Below, in pieces: positions 26,606-35,815 of a stretch of 64,000 nt of DNA. The DNA comes from Muribaculaceae bacterium (GTDB taxonomy: Bacteria; Bacteroidota; Bacteroidia; Bacteroidales; Muribaculaceae). Under the pieces are notes generated by a model that made no database searches, had not been told where the DNA came from, and worked only from the letters and a program-made list of their open reading frames with translations. Position numbers and translations under genes: made by a program. The stretch is taken from contig CAJSYI010000007.1 of the NCBI GenBank assembly GCA_910573745.1, forward strand, positions 1 to 64,000, given 5' to 3'. Numbering within the stretch: the stretch's first letter is position 1; each line of letters begins with the position of its first letter.

Positions 26606-26914
26606 AGGCTGTTTAAAAATGCTTGTTAACGCAGAGCCGGAAGATTTGTGATGGATTTATCCCTTCAGCGAAGGAGCATAGCGGGCTATGAGACTGAGCC
26701 GAAGGGATAAAGACGCGCAAAGATTCCGGAATGACGGCAGGCATTACAGGAAAGCCTCTTTAAAAGAAATCAATGTTTCAGTCTGAATGGTGTCTTTTCC
26801 GTTAATCCGCATTCAATCGTCGGTCACATATCCCGATATGCTCCCTCCTCATAAAGTGCGCCTTAACAAAAAATCCACCACTCTGCGTTTAACAATGATT
26901 TTTAAACAGCCTCT
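26604..26914. mobile_element. MITE-like element with 33-bp terminal inverted repeats
   Basis: The two ends match in inverted orientation over 33-34 bp: AGAGGCTGTTTAAAAAT is identical in both, followed by TTGTTAA and CGCAGAG with two substitutions and one indel. The 311-bp body has no plausible gene. It holds a strong internal hairpin, TTATCCCTTC paired with GAAGGGATAA, capped by GCATAG-CGGG-CTATG. These are the marks of a non-autonomous miniature transposable element. A target duplication is not certain; only TA is seen on both sides. Its left end provides the stop codon of the Crp/Fnr gene. Together with the leader beyond it, it fills the 470-bp gap here. Confidence 0.75.
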
Positions 26915-26994
26915 TAAGGCCGCCTCGCGAGAGCCGGCCTTAAAGGGATTTGTGTCTTTTCAAAGTTGTCTTTATTTGGTGCAATGGGCCTGTT

Positions 26995-27010
26995 TTTGAC
27001 TTATGTCAAA
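26995..27010 (+). promoter_or_regulatory. Crp/Fnr-type operator palindrome
   Basis: TTTGAC-TTAT-GTCAAA is a perfect 6+6 palindrome with the layout of Crp/Fnr half sites (TTGA-N6-TCAA). Its centre lies about 41-43 nt before the start point predicted from the following -7 box, the class II activator position. The divergent half spacing and the missing -33 element both fit activation. The neighbouring regulator gene is the obvious candidate binder. Confidence 0.5.
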
Positions 27011-27031
27011 TGCAATTTAAGCGGCATCTTG

Positions 27032-27039
27032 TAAATTTG
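27032..27039 (+). promoter_or_regulatory. -7 promoter box of the 1384-residue protein gene
   Basis: TAAATTTG matches TAnnTTTG, 39 nt before the ATG. No TTG occurs 19-21 nt upstream, where a -33 box would be expected; the Crp/Fnr-type palindrome lies just beyond. Confidence 0.55.
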
Positions 27040-27078
27040 CCGACAGAATAACTCGTTTTACATCAAACCACGATTTTT

Positions 27079-30000
27079 ATGACCAAGAGACTACTTATTG
27101 CGGGCATGGCCATGGCCATGTCATTGGGCTTGCCGCCGGCCATAAATGCCAAGATGGCCACAGGCTTTCTCACAGGCAGCAACGATGCGCTAAGCCCCGG
27201 CCTCTACAATCTGCAACTTGAAGGTGAACCCACTATTGAACAAGTCAAACCTCTGATGTACACCCTCTTCGGAGGTGCTTATGCCGAGAGGAACTATTGG
27301 GTGATTCTCGCTGATGACGTGGCGGGCAATATGATGGAGGGCCTTTGGGGCATCAGTCTTCCCGAGGCTGAGGTGGTGAAAAGGAACCTCGATGTTGCCT
27401 ATGGATGCACCGACATGACTTTCGACTATTCATCTGGCGAGCTGTATGGCGTCTATTCGATGAACCTTGGCTCGGCAAAGCCTCATCAGCTAATCCGTAT
27501 CTCAACATACGACGGCTCTTATGAAAACGTAGGCCCGCTCTACGATTCGTTTATGGCTTTGGCCTGCGACCTTTGGGGCAGGATGGTCGGCATGAGCGCA
27601 CAAGGGCGGCTGTATGAAATCAACAGCTCCGACGGTTCAAAGACATTGATCGGAGAGACTGATATTGTCACGGCGGCAGACCAAGTGCAGTCGATGGAGT
27701 TTGACAGAGACAATGGCAGATTGTACTGGACATTCCATGACACCGACGACAATTCATGGCTTGCCGAGCTCAATCCGGAAACCGGTGAAGTGGTCAAAAA
27801 GAGCAAAGTTCAGAGCAATGCGCTTCTTGGCGGCTTATATGTGCCTTTCACGGAGCTGACGGCCATGAGTCCCAACCAGGTTACCGGCCTCGAGTACGCC
27901 AGCACTCCCGACGGCATCCGCTTCATATGGCGAGCTCCTTTGATTACACGCGACGGCACGACGCTCACCGGGCCTATGGACGTGCAGATTCGTCGCGGAG
28001 GGAAGCTCGTCCACACCCTCACTGGCATAAACCCCGGAGACGAGTGTCAATGGACCGACGGCACGGAGCTGCCCGACGGCGACACCCGATATGCCTTCAC
28101 GTGCTATCAAGGTTCGCTGCGCGGCTCTTCATTGTTCACTTCCGTGCATATCGGCGAAAGTGTCCCCAATGCGGTAACCGACCTTTCCGCCTGTCCTGAT
28201 GGCGATGGCATACGGCTTGACTGGAAGGCCCCGGACTCCGACCGCTACGGCGGCCATCTCGACGCATCGAAACTCTCGTATCGAATCACCCGCTTCCCTG
28301 ACGGCAAGATGACTGACGGCATCACGGCCACTTCATATTCCGACAACGATTTGGGCGAGGCCAACCAGTGGTCATATGAGGTTGTGCCCGTCAACCATAA
28401 AGGCGATGGAGAGCCGTCGCGCACAAATGCCGTGATCGCAGGCCCTGCGATCACGCCTCCTTGGTATCCCGACTTTGCCGACCAGGCACAACGTCTGCAG
28501 TTTTTGACAGTCGATGCCAATGGCGACGGCAACACATGGACTTCCCGCGATGGCGAGATGTCGTTTTCCTGTATGTATGGCGATGGGGACGACTGGCTGA
28601 TCACTATGCCAATCCGTATGGAGCAAGGCAAGGAATACAAGATGAGCTGCCGTATCAGAACCGGAGGCACATGGTCTCCAGAGGACTTCAGAATCACTCT
28701 CGGCACTGGCTTGACCCCCGAAAGCCAGAATGTCCAGGTCTTATATGACGAGACTGGCATCACGTCTGCCGATGAGACCATCGTGAAGACGATCACTGTG
28801 GCTCAGACAGGAGACTACACCGTGGGCCTGTATTGCCATACAGGCAAATGGATGGGGATGATGCTCAACATCGCGTCCTTCCAGATAGAGCCTGTAGGTG
28901 CGGTGGATCTTGCAATCAACGACAAGTTAAAGGGAGAACTGCTGCCGAGTCTTGGCCAGACATACCGGTACACCGCCAATGTCTACAACAACGGGCAGGA
29001 GGCTCAGAGCGGTTTTGCGGTGAGTCTTCTGGACAACGCCGACAATCTGCTCGACAAGGTGGAATGCGACGCTGCGGTGGCCCCGGGCGAAAGCATTCCC
29101 GTGGAGCTGAGCTGGACTCCGATGGACGGACGGGTGAAGAGCCTGCGTGCAGTTGTGGAGAAGGAAGGCGACGTCAATTCCAGAAACAATGTCTCGAAGC
29201 CCTTTGAAGTGATATTCCTCAACGAAGGCGACGCCATCGCAAGATTCGACGAACACGATTCAGACCCTGCCGTGGCTCCTTTCAGCTTTCTGGACATCTA
29301 CAGTTTCGCCGAATCGGTTTATTCTGCCGATGAGCTTGGCATTGACGGCGGGATGGTGAATGAGATATCGTGGACTTACAACAATCCCGCCGACGACATG
29401 GCAGACCGGGACATAAAGGTGTTTATGGCCAATGTGGGAGGCGATGCGATTGTTGCCGAATACATTCCGGAAAGCCGGATGCAGCTCGTTTACGAAGGCA
29501 AGGCTTCGTTCCTTCACGGCGAAAACAGCCTTGACCTCAAGCTTACCGCTCCTTTCGCCTATTCCGGAGGCAACCTTGCCATACTTGCATATAAGCTCGG
29601 AGGCAACGAGAAAGAATTGCGCGTAACGTTCCATGCCAAAGACTTTCCCGGTATTCCACGCACTGCCATAAGCTACAACTCGTCAGGCGTGATAGAGCCG
29701 GAATCCTTCCTCGCATCGAGCATGCTTCCGTGCGTTACCCTGAGGCTCAATACGGACGGCGGACAGAAGCTGACGGGCAACGTTAGCAGCGAGGGGAGGC
29801 CGGTGGACGGCGTTACAGTGGCCCTGAACGGCAAAAGCACTTCTGCCGTTACCGACCGGAGGGGCAATTACGAGTTCAAATGGATTCCTGCAGGCGACTA
29901 TGCCGTGGACTTTACCACCGGCAGCTACGCCTACCTTGATGCCACAGGCTCCGTGAGTGTGTCAGAAGGTTCCGATGCGGTGCTTGACCAGATACTGCCT

Positions 30001-31233
30001 GTGCGTCCTTCAGCCCCGCTCAAGGGTGTCGTAGCTGACGTGCGGGGCAACCCTGTGGCCGGGGCGGCAGTGGTGTTCACAGGATGGGAGACGCGCACTG
30101 CCACCTCGGACGCTGACGGGGCTTTTGAATTCCCCAAGCTGTACCAGCACGACGAGGCTGATGTGAAAGTGTATGCAACCGGCTACAAACGTGCAGGCAA
30201 GACGTTCGCTTACACCGCATCCGGGTCTTTTGCCCTTGACATTGACCTGCAGGCGATTCACAATCCCGTCATGGAAGGCTCCGCTTCGTTAAACGACAAG
30301 TTCCCTGTCATCGCATGGAAGCCTGTGAACTTCGACTATGAGATTGCGGAAGACAACGGTGTGGCCGCAGGCGTCATCACCATCGACACCTACGGCAGCT
30401 ATATGCTCGCCAAGCGTTTCGACGGCCCGCTCCGGATTTCCAAGGTGAAGTGGCACAGCGGCCAGGGCATGGCGTCTCCTATCGAGACTGTGGATGTCTA
30501 TGTGTATGAACTGAATGAGGCAGGACGGCCTCAGATTCTTGTGAGCCTGGAAGGAGTTCCGAATGAGGAGAACGCCTGGAACGAGTGCCGGTTCGATTAC
30601 GAGTTGGAGGCTCCTTATGGTGCAATGGTGGCCATAGCCGGCGTTGCCGAGGCAAGCATCTCCTCAGATGGCGTGTATGCCCCCGGCTCCTACATAGTGG
30701 ATCCTGACAGTGGCATTTATGCGCCTCTTGCCGGAGATTCCGGCGATGTCAACCTCATGATTCGGCTCGATGCCTCTCATTTCAATCCTGAAACGGGATA
30801 TGAGGAGCCGGACGTGTCTTACAACGTCTATCGTGTGTCCGAAAACACCTCAGAGGCGACTCTTTTGAAGAGCGGACTCCGGACGGAGACGACATTCCGT
30901 GATGATGCGTGGACTTCAATCGATGAAGGCTGGTATAAGTATGCCGTCGAAGCAGTGTATCCCGATGGATTCAAGGCCGAGGGCTATTGCACCGGCGCTT
31001 TGGAGAACAGACGTTCGGGCATGGGATTTGCCGATGCCGCCACTGGTGTCGCCGGCGGTAAAGGCTGCATAAGAATCCGCGGTCTGTATGGCCATCGCGT
31101 AAGGGTGGTCAATGCGGCTGGACTCACTGTGGCTGAATTGACCGTTCCGTCTGATGATCATACGGTTGATGTGCAGGCAGGTGTCCATACGGTCGTTGTA
31201 GGGCCGAATGCCTGTAAGCTTTTTGTGAAATAG
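27079..31233 (+). CDS. Very large secreted multidomain protein with T9SS-like tail
   Basis: 1384 residues with a signal peptide (MTKRLLIAGMAMAMSLGLPPAINA). Regions in order: a propeller-like domain (about 25-265), two FN3 modules (about 270-465, with LDWKAPDSDRYGGHLDASKL), a jelly-roll (about 470-610), a CARDB-like module (about 615-720), another beta domain, two carboxypeptidase-regulatory-like modules (about 895-1065, VDGVTVALNGKSTSAVTDRR and VAGAAVVFTGWETRTATSDA), a further beta domain and a divergent T9SS-like end (HTVVVGPNACKLFVK). The FN3 signature ties it to the minus-strand cargo genes at 3-9 kb. No catalytic centre is recognised. It is likely surface exposed, perhaps in polymer or host interaction. 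Confidence 0.75.
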   Translation: MTKRLLIAGMAMAMSLGLPPAINAKMATGFLTGSNDALSPGLYNLQLEGEPTIEQVKPLMYTLFGGAYAERNYWVILADDVAGNMMEGLWGISLPEAEVVKRNLDVAYGCTDMTFDYSSGELYGVYSMNLGSAKPHQLIRISTYDGSYENVGPLYDSFMALACDLWGRMVGMSAQGRLYEINSSDGSKTLIGETDIVTAADQVQSMEFDRDNGRLYWTFHDTDDNSWLAELNPETGEVVKKSKVQSNALLGGLYVPFTELTAMSPNQVTGLEYASTPDGIRFIWRAPLITRDGTTLTGPMDVQIRRGGKLVHTLTGINPGDECQWTDGTELPDGDTRYAFTCYQGSLRGSSLFTSVHIGESVPNAVTDLSACPDGDGIRLDWKAPDSDRYGGHLDASKLSYRITRFPDGKMTDGITATSYSDNDLGEANQWSYEVVPVNHKGDGEPSRTNAVIAGPAITPPWYPDFADQAQRLQFLTVDANGDGNTWTSRDGEMSFSCMYGDGDDWLITMPIRMEQGKEYKMSCRIRTGGTWSPEDFRITLGTGLTPESQNVQVLYDETGITSADETIVKTITVAQTGDYTVGLYCHTGKWMGMMLNIASFQIEPVGAVDLAINDKLKGELLPSLGQTYRYTANVYNNGQEAQSGFAVSLLDNADNLLDKVECDAAVAPGESIPVELSWTPMDGRVKSLRAVVEKEGDVNSRNNVSKPFEVIFLNEGDAIARFDEHDSDPAVAPFSFLDIYSFAESVYSADELGIDGGMVNEISWTYNNPADDMADRDIKVFMANVGGDAIVAEYIPESRMQLVYEGKASFLHGENSLDLKLTAPFAYSGGNLAILAYKLGGNEKELRVTFHAKDFPGIPRTAISYNSSGVIEPESFLASSMLPCVTLRLNTDGGQKLTGNVSSEGRPVDGVTVALNGKSTSAVTDRRGNYEFKWIPAGDYAVDFTTGSYAYLDATGSVSVSEGSDAVLDQILPVRPSAPLKGVVADVRGNPVAGAAVVFTGWETRTATSDADGAFEFPKLYQHDEADVKVYATGYKRAGKTFAYTASGSFALDIDLQAIHNPVMEGSASLNDKFPVIAWKPVNFDYEIAEDNGVAAGVITIDTYGSYMLAKRFDGPLRISKVKWHSGQGMASPIETVDVYVYELNEAGRPQILVSLEGVPNEENAWNECRFDYELEAPYGAMVAIAGVAEASISSDGVYAPGSYIVDPDSGIYAPLAGDSGDVNLMIRLDASHFNPETGYEEPDVSYNVYRVSENTSEATLLKSGLRTETTFRDDAWTSIDEGWYKYAVEAVYPDGFKAEGYCTGALENRRSGMGFADAATGVAGGKGCIRIRGLYGHRVRVVNAAGLTVAELTVPSDDHTVDVQAGVHTVVVGPNACKLFVK

Positions 31234-31394
31234 AGACCTGTTGCGCGTGATTCCGCGCAGATATGGATTGATACGCCCTGCGGGAGTTTGTGCATGCAGC
31301 TTCCGCGGGGCTTGCTGATTGTAAAAACAATGCTTCGCGCTTCTTGCGGAGAGTCTTGCGATAAGGTGAAAATGGTCGGAAAATGCAGTGCGGA

Positions 31395-31426
31395 TTTGGC
31401 GGGACGGGAAATTATTGCTAATTTTG
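31395..31426 (+). promoter_or_regulatory. Promoter of the coiled-coil/zapA genes
   Basis: TTTG, 20 nt, TAATTTTG; the -7 box ends 16 nt before the ATG of the coiled-coil protein. Confidence 0.75.
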
Positions 31427-31442
31427 TAAAAATCCGGCAAAA

Positions 31443-31736
31443 ATGGCAGTCAACCTTCAGACTATCCTCGAAAGCATAAGGCAGAAAGCAAGCGGGTTAG
31501 CGGCCCGTTGTGAGAGCCTTGCGCGTGCCAGTGAGGAGCAGGAGAAGCGCATTGCGGACTTGACGGCTGAGAACCGTGCGCTGAAAGAGCAGGTGGAGCA
31601 GCTGAAGACCGACAATGAATTCCTGATTGTATCCCACCGTCTGGCCCAGAGCCCTGATGAGATAGTCAGAAGCCGCCGCCTGATTTCCGGATGGATTCGC
31701 GACATCGACCGATGCATTTCACAGCTCAAGGAATGA
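31443..31736 (+). CDS. Small coiled-coil protein upstream of zapA
   Basis: 97 residues, nearly all helical and heptad-patterned (about 5-65: LARASEEQEKRIADLTAENR, LKEQVEQLKTDNEFLIVSHR), then a short amphipathic tail with RRLISGWIRDIDRCISQL. No signal peptide or membrane segment. The layout, a small cytoplasmic coiled coil placed 25 nt before zapA, suggests a divisome-associated partner similar in kind to ZapB. That is inference from context only, as I do not recognise the family by sequence. Confidence 0.75.
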   Translation: MAVNLQTILESIRQKASGLAARCESLARASEEQEKRIADLTAENRALKEQVEQLKTDNEFLIVSHRLAQSPDEIVRSRRLISGWIRDIDRCISQLKE

Positions 31737-31761
31737 CGGAGGCGATAAGCATTCAACCGCG

Positions 31762-32061
31762 ATGAAAAAAGAGGATAACGTCCAGATGACGATAAACATA
31801 GCCGGACAACGCATTCCGCTTACGGTGGCCTTTGACCAACAGGGGCTCGTGCGCGAGACGGAACGCAACGTCGGCGACCTGTATGAGAAATGGCGCGTGA
31901 AGTTCCCGCGCAAGTCTATGCAGGAGCTTCTTGCTATGATAGCATACCAGTATGCATCATTCTACCTGTCGCTTTGCCGCCGTTATGACGATTCGGCCCA
32001 TGAAGCGGCAAAGATAGACAAGGAGCTTGACCTGATGCTCAAGCAGGTCGGCGGAGATTGA
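31762..32061 (+). CDS. zapA: Cell division protein ZapA
   Basis: 99 residues with the ZapA pattern: MTINIAGQRIPLTVAFDQQG, then ERNVGDLYEKWRVKFPRKSM and the helix LLAMIAYQYASFYLSLCRRY. ZapA bundles FtsZ filaments at midcell. It follows the coiled-coil gene by 25 nt in one transcript and precedes a possible structured RNA and rny. Confidence 0.88.
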   Translation: MKKEDNVQMTINIAGQRIPLTVAFDQQGLVRETERNVGDLYEKWRVKFPRKSMQELLAMIAYQYASFYLSLCRRYDDSAHEAAKIDKELDLMLKQVGGD

Positions 32062-32064
32062 TCG

Positions 32065-32184
32065 CATCGGATGCCTGCTATCCGTCTTTTCGTTGCCTGC
32101 GGCAAGCTGTCCCCGTTGAGGCGACGCCTTGCACGCGGTTTGCTTTTGTGCTTATGCCGCCATTCCCCTGCACTGCATACGATG
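32065..32184 (+). ncRNA. Possible structured RNA between zapA and rny
   Basis: CATCGGATGC and GCATACGATG can close a 120-nt segment with a 10-bp stem (one mismatch). Inside are two further hairpins, TTGCC-TGC-GGCAA and AGGCG-A-CGCCT. The 260-nt gap holds no plausible protein gene. In proteobacteria the 6S RNA gene lies beside zapA, which makes a 6S-like RNA worth testing, but the segment is short for 6S and no promoter is seen. Confidence 0.22.
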
Positions 32185-32322
32185 GGTCCTGTCCGTGTCC
32201 TGAATCCGTTTTATCAACAATCAAAAAAACAAATTAAGACAGACAAAACCAGTTGCAAACGAGAAAACTCAAAGAACAGAAAACTATAGTTACTATAATG
32301 CCATAAGAAGAAAAAGCAGAAG

Positions 32323-33864
32323 ATGAACACAGCGATATGGATAATAATCGCCCTTGTGGCTGCCGGAATAGGATATTTCGCGGCTGATTATCTGGGCAAG
32401 AAGAAGGCGGGTTCGCGTGCGCGTGCCATAGTGGACGAGGCTGAACGCGAGGCCGAGGTGATAAAAGAGAAAAGGATCCTCAAGGCCAAAGAGGAGGAGA
32501 TGAAGATTCTCAACGACGCGGAGCGTGTGGCTGCCCAGAAGGTGCAGAAGGCTCAGGCCGGTGAACAGCGCGTCAAGCAGCGTGAGCATCAGCTCAACCA
32601 GCAGCAGAGCGAACTCGCACGGCGCAAGAACGAGCTTGAAGGGATGAAAAGCAGCCTCGACAACCGCAGTCTCCAGCTTGAAGCCGAGGCCGAAGAGGTG
32701 AAGAAGATGCACCTTTCGGTGAGGGAGGAGCTGGAACGCATTTCCGGCCTGAGCGCCGACGAGGCCAAGGAGAAGCTTGTGGAATCTCTGAAGGACGAGG
32801 CGAAGACCGCCGCCGCCGGATACATAAACGACATCATGGACGATGCCAAGATGACGGCCAACAAGGAGGCCAAGCGCATCGTGATTCAGTCAATACAAAG
32901 AGTGGCCACGGAGGCTGCCGTCGAGAATTCCGTAACCGTGTTCCATATCGACAACGATGAAATCAAGGGACGCATCATAGGCCGTGAAGGCCGCAACATC
33001 CGTGCCTTGGAGGCCGCCACGGGAATAGAGATCATAGTGGACGACACGCCGGAGGCAATAGTCCTTTCAGGCTTCGATCCTGTGCGCCGCGAGATAGCGC
33101 GCCTTGCGCTCCACCAGCTCGTGGTGGACGGACGCATCCATCCGGCCCGCATCGAAGAGGTGGTGGCCAAAGTGCGCCGTCAGGTGGAGGAGGAAATAAT
33201 AGAGACCGGCAAGCGCACGGCCATCGACCTCGGCATACACGGCCTGCATCCGGAACTCATCCGCATGGTGGGCAAGATGAAGTACCGTTCCTCCTACGGA
33301 CAGAACCTTCTTCAGCATTCGCGTGAGACGGCCAACCTTTGTGCCGTGATGGCTTCCGAACTTGGGCTTAACCCGAAAAAGGCCCGCCGTGCCGGACTTC
33401 TCCATGACATAGGCAAGGTGCCCGACGACGAGCCTGAACTGCCGCACGCTCTTCTCGGAATGAAGCTTGCCGAGAAATTCAAGGAGAAGCCCGAAATCTG
33501 CAACGCGATCGGGGCGCACCACGACGAAGTGGAGCAGACATCGCTCCTCGCTCCCATCGTGCAGGTTTGCGATGCCATTTCCGGAGCGCGTCCGGGTGCC
33601 CGGCGTGAAATCGTGGAGGCTTACATCAAGCGTCTGAACGACCTCGAACAGCTTGCCCTTTCTTATCCGGGCGTAATCAAGACCTACGCAATACAGGCCG
33701 GGCGTGAGCTTCGGGTGATAGTGGGTGCGGAGAAGATTTCCGACGTGGAGACGGAAAAGCTCTCGACTGAGATTGCCAAGAAGATTCAGGACGAGATGAC
33801 GTATCCCGGACAGGTGAAGATTACGGTCATCCGTGAGACGCGTGCCGTAAGTTATGCCAAGTAA
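32323..33864 (+). CDS. rny: Ribonuclease Y
   Basis: 513 residues. An N-terminal membrane anchor (about 4-22, [20 protein letters not shown]) is followed by a long charged coiled coil to about 160. The KH domain has [20 protein letters not shown] (about 210-230), and the HD domain has [20 protein letters not shown] and LLHDIGK. All catalytic elements are present. It is a membrane-bound endonuclease starting mRNA decay. The stop overlaps the start of ricT by 11 nt if ricT begins at its first ATG. Confidence 0.96.
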   Translation: MNTAIWIIIALVAAGIGYFAADYLGKKKAGSRARAIVDEAEREAEVIKEKRILKAKEEEMKILNDAERVAAQKVQKAQAGEQRVKQREHQLNQQQSELARRKNELEGMKSSLDNRSLQLEAEAEEVKKMHLSVREELERISGLSADEAKEKLVESLKDEAKTAAAGYINDIMDDAKMTANKEAKRIVIQSIQRVATEAAVENSVTVFHIDNDEIKGRIIGREGRNIRALEAATGIEIIVDDTPEAIVLSGFDPVRREIARLALHQLVVDGRIHPARIEEVVAKVRRQVEEEIIETGKRTAIDLGIHGLHPELIRMVGKMKYRSSYGQNLLQHSRETANLCAVMASELGLNPKKARRAGLLHDIGKVPDDEPELPHALLGMKLAEKFKEKPEICNAIGAHHDEVEQTSLLAPIVQVCDAISGARPGARREIVEAYIKRLNDLEQLALSYPGVIKTYAIQAGRELRVIVGAEKISDVETEKLSTEIAKKIQDEMTYPGQVKITVIRETRAVSYAK

Positions 33865-35329
33865 GGCCATGGTTGAAGACACCGAACTTACTCAGCCGCT
33901 TCCGGAGGTTACCAAAGGTGTGGGAGGCGATACGGAGGCCGCAGAGGCCGATATGCCGGCCTCCTCGCCGCGCAGTTTCGGCTGCGGCGGATGCACCAAG
34001 GCTCCTCGCGGGAAGCTCTACGCATACGACTGGCTTCGCGGCATCCCGGATCCTCAAGGCTCCGAGATGGTGCGCGTGCAGTTCAAGAACACGCGTTCAG
34101 GCTTCTACCGCAACGACCAGCATCTCGACCTCAAGCCGGGCGACATGGTGGCTGTTGAGGCCAGTCCGGGCCACGACATAGGCGAAGTGGTCATGACCGG
34201 GCCGTTGGTGCGCCATCAGATGCGCAAGGCCAGCCTGAAGGCTGATTCTGAAATACGTCGAGTGTTCCGGATAGCCAAGCCGTCAGACCTTGAGAAGTAT
34301 GAGGAGGCCATGGCTCGTGAGCATGACACGATGATCCGTTCTCGCAAGATAGCCGAGGAGCTTGGCCTCAACATGAAGATTGGCGACGTGGAGTATCAGG
34401 GCGACGGGGCCAAGGCCATTTTCTATTACATCGCCGACGAGCGCGTGGATTTCCGCAAGCTGATACGCATACTTGCCGACACGTTCAAGATCCGGGTGGA
34501 GATGAAGCAGATAGGCGCACGCCAGGAGGCCGGAAGAATCGGGGGCATAGGCCCTTGCGGCCGTCCGCTTTGCTGCGCGAGCTGGCTTTCCAATTTCGTG
34601 TCGGTAGGCACGAGCGCGGCCCGGTTCCAGGACATATCTATGAATCCACAGAAGCTCGCGGGGCAGTGCGGAAAGCTCAAATGCTGCCTCAACTATGAGG
34701 TGGACAACTACATTGAGGCCGCCCGCAAGTTCCCGCCCAAGGACGCGGTGCTTCTCACGGCCGACGGCGAGTTCTATCAGTTCAAGACCGACATATTGAA
34801 GGGTGAGATAACTTATTCCACCGACAAATCCGTGCCTGCGAATCTTGTAACCATCTCTACAAAAAGGGCTTTTGAGGTCATCGCGCTCAACAAGCAGGGC
34901 GTGAAGCCTGAGGCTCTTTCCCTTGCCAAGGATGGGGAGGGGAAGGCTGATGCCGGTTTCGTCAATATGATAGGTCAGGACTCTCTGACGCGGTTCGACA
35001 AGAGCAAGCGCAAGAAAAAGAAGAAAACCAAAGGCAATCCTGCGGACAAGCAGGGCGACAAGCCAAAGCAGCACAGGCAGCCTGAAGGCGAGGCGAAGAC
35101 CGATGTGTCGCAGGGCAAGGAAGCCGACGACCGTCGCCAGCGCAACCGCCAGAAGCCTCAGCGAAAGAACAATCCGCAAAGGCCTGCCCAGCCCAGACAG
35201 CAGTCAGAGGGCGGCAAAAGCAATGACGAGACTCCTAAAAGACAGGAACAACGTGGCCAGAAACCCAAGAAGCATCCTAAGCCCCTTCCGAAACCGCAGG
35301 CCGATTCTCAGTCTGCCAAATCGGAATGA
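33854..35329 (+). CDS. ricT: RicT-like PSP1-domain protein with long basic tail
   Basis: 491 residues; an ATG five codons later is an alternative start. The PSP1 domain lies at about 105-240, and conserved cysteines occur in CGGC (about 41-44), [11 protein letters not shown] and [11 protein letters not shown]. In Bacillus subtilis RicT is part of an Fe-S complex that directs RNase Y, and here the gene directly follows rny. The last 110 residues are a Lys/Arg/Gln/Pro-rich disordered tail (from [10 protein letters not shown]), perhaps RNA binding. The tail region is also overlapped by the possible 5' end of gldH. Confidence 0.88.
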   Translation: MPSKAMVEDTELTQPLPEVTKGVGGDTEAAEADMPASSPRSFGCGGCTKAPRGKLYAYDWLRGIPDPQGSEMVRVQFKNTRSGFYRNDQHLDLKPGDMVAVEASPGHDIGEVVMTGPLVRHQMRKASLKADSEIRRVFRIAKPSDLEKYEEAMAREHDTMIRSRKIAEELGLNMKIGDVEYQGDGAKAIFYYIADERVDFRKLIRILADTFKIRVEMKQIGARQEAGRIGGIGPCGRPLCCASWLSNFVSVGTSAARFQDISMNPQKLAGQCGKLKCCLNYEVDNYIEAARKFPPKDAVLLTADGEFYQFKTDILKGEITYSTDKSVPANLVTISTKRAFEVIALNKQGVKPEALSLAKDGEGKADAGFVNMIGQDSLTRFDKSKRKKKKKTKGNPADKQGDKPKQHRQPEGEAKTDVSQGKEADDRRQRNRQKPQRKNNPQRPAQPRQQSEGGKSNDETPKRQEQRGQKPKKHPKPLPKPQADSQSAKSE

Positions 35330-35798
35330 CGGCATAGGATTGTTGTTGCTCGCCTTTGTGGCGGTTCTCTTTGCATCCTGCAGGCGGGATGGCCAGGCTG
35401 CATACGCCGAGTTTCACGGGCCGTCTTCGTCAGGTGCGTGGGATCCGCTTGAGGAGCTTGTGTTCACTCCAGCATTGACTGCGGAAGAAAGTGGCGGAAG
35501 CTACGACCTCCGGCTGACTGTCAGGCATACAGATTCGTACGGTGCCGACAGGCTGAGGCTTGTCATCGGCGAAGAGCGAGACAGCGTCGCTTTGCCCTCC
35601 GATACGATAGAAGTGGTTCTTGCCGATTCCGGCGGACGATGGCTCGGCAGCGGCAGCCACGGAGTGTACAGCAGGTCGGTGGTTTTGCGCCGAGGTTTCC
35701 GCCCCGGAGACGGCTGCAGGATAACGGTAAGGCCGGATGCCGGCGCGCCGGTTGCCGGAATCAGCAGAATCGGCCTCTCATTCGTCAAATCAGAATAA
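35223..35798 (+). CDS. gldH: Gliding motility-type lipoprotein GldH
   Basis: The mature part has GldH hallmarks: YDLRLTVRHTDSYGADRLRL, DTIEVVLADSGGRWLGSGSH and a final beta strand GISRIGLSFV. The lipobox is LFASC. The start is uncertain: the ATG used here gives 191 residues but a 40-residue basic leader overlapping ricT by 107 nt, whereas TTG codons at 35340-35346 would place a short signal directly before LLAFVAVLFASC. GldH is an accessory lipoprotein of the Gld/T9SS machinery in gliding Flavobacteria and is kept in non-gliding Bacteroidales. The rny-ricT-gldH order supports the call. Confidence 0.75.
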   Translation: MTRLLKDRNNVARNPRSILSPFRNRRPILSLPNRNDGIGLLLLAFVAVLFASCRRDGQAAYAEFHGPSSSGAWDPLEELVFTPALTAEESGGSYDLRLTVRHTDSYGADRLRLVIGEERDSVALPSDTIEVVLADSGGRWLGSGSHGVYSRSVVLRRGFRPGDGCRITVRPDAGAPVAGISRIGLSFVKSE

Positions 35799-35815
35799 TT
35801 CAAACCATTGAAGTC

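Noticed and set aside
26787-26999. 70-residue open frame crossing the right end of the MITE-like element
   Set aside because: It runs through the terminal repeat and the promoter region, with no domain.
32071-32289. 72-residue open frame between zapA and rny
   Set aside because: Cys/Arg/Leu-rich with no domain; the DNA looks more like a folded RNA or plain spacer.
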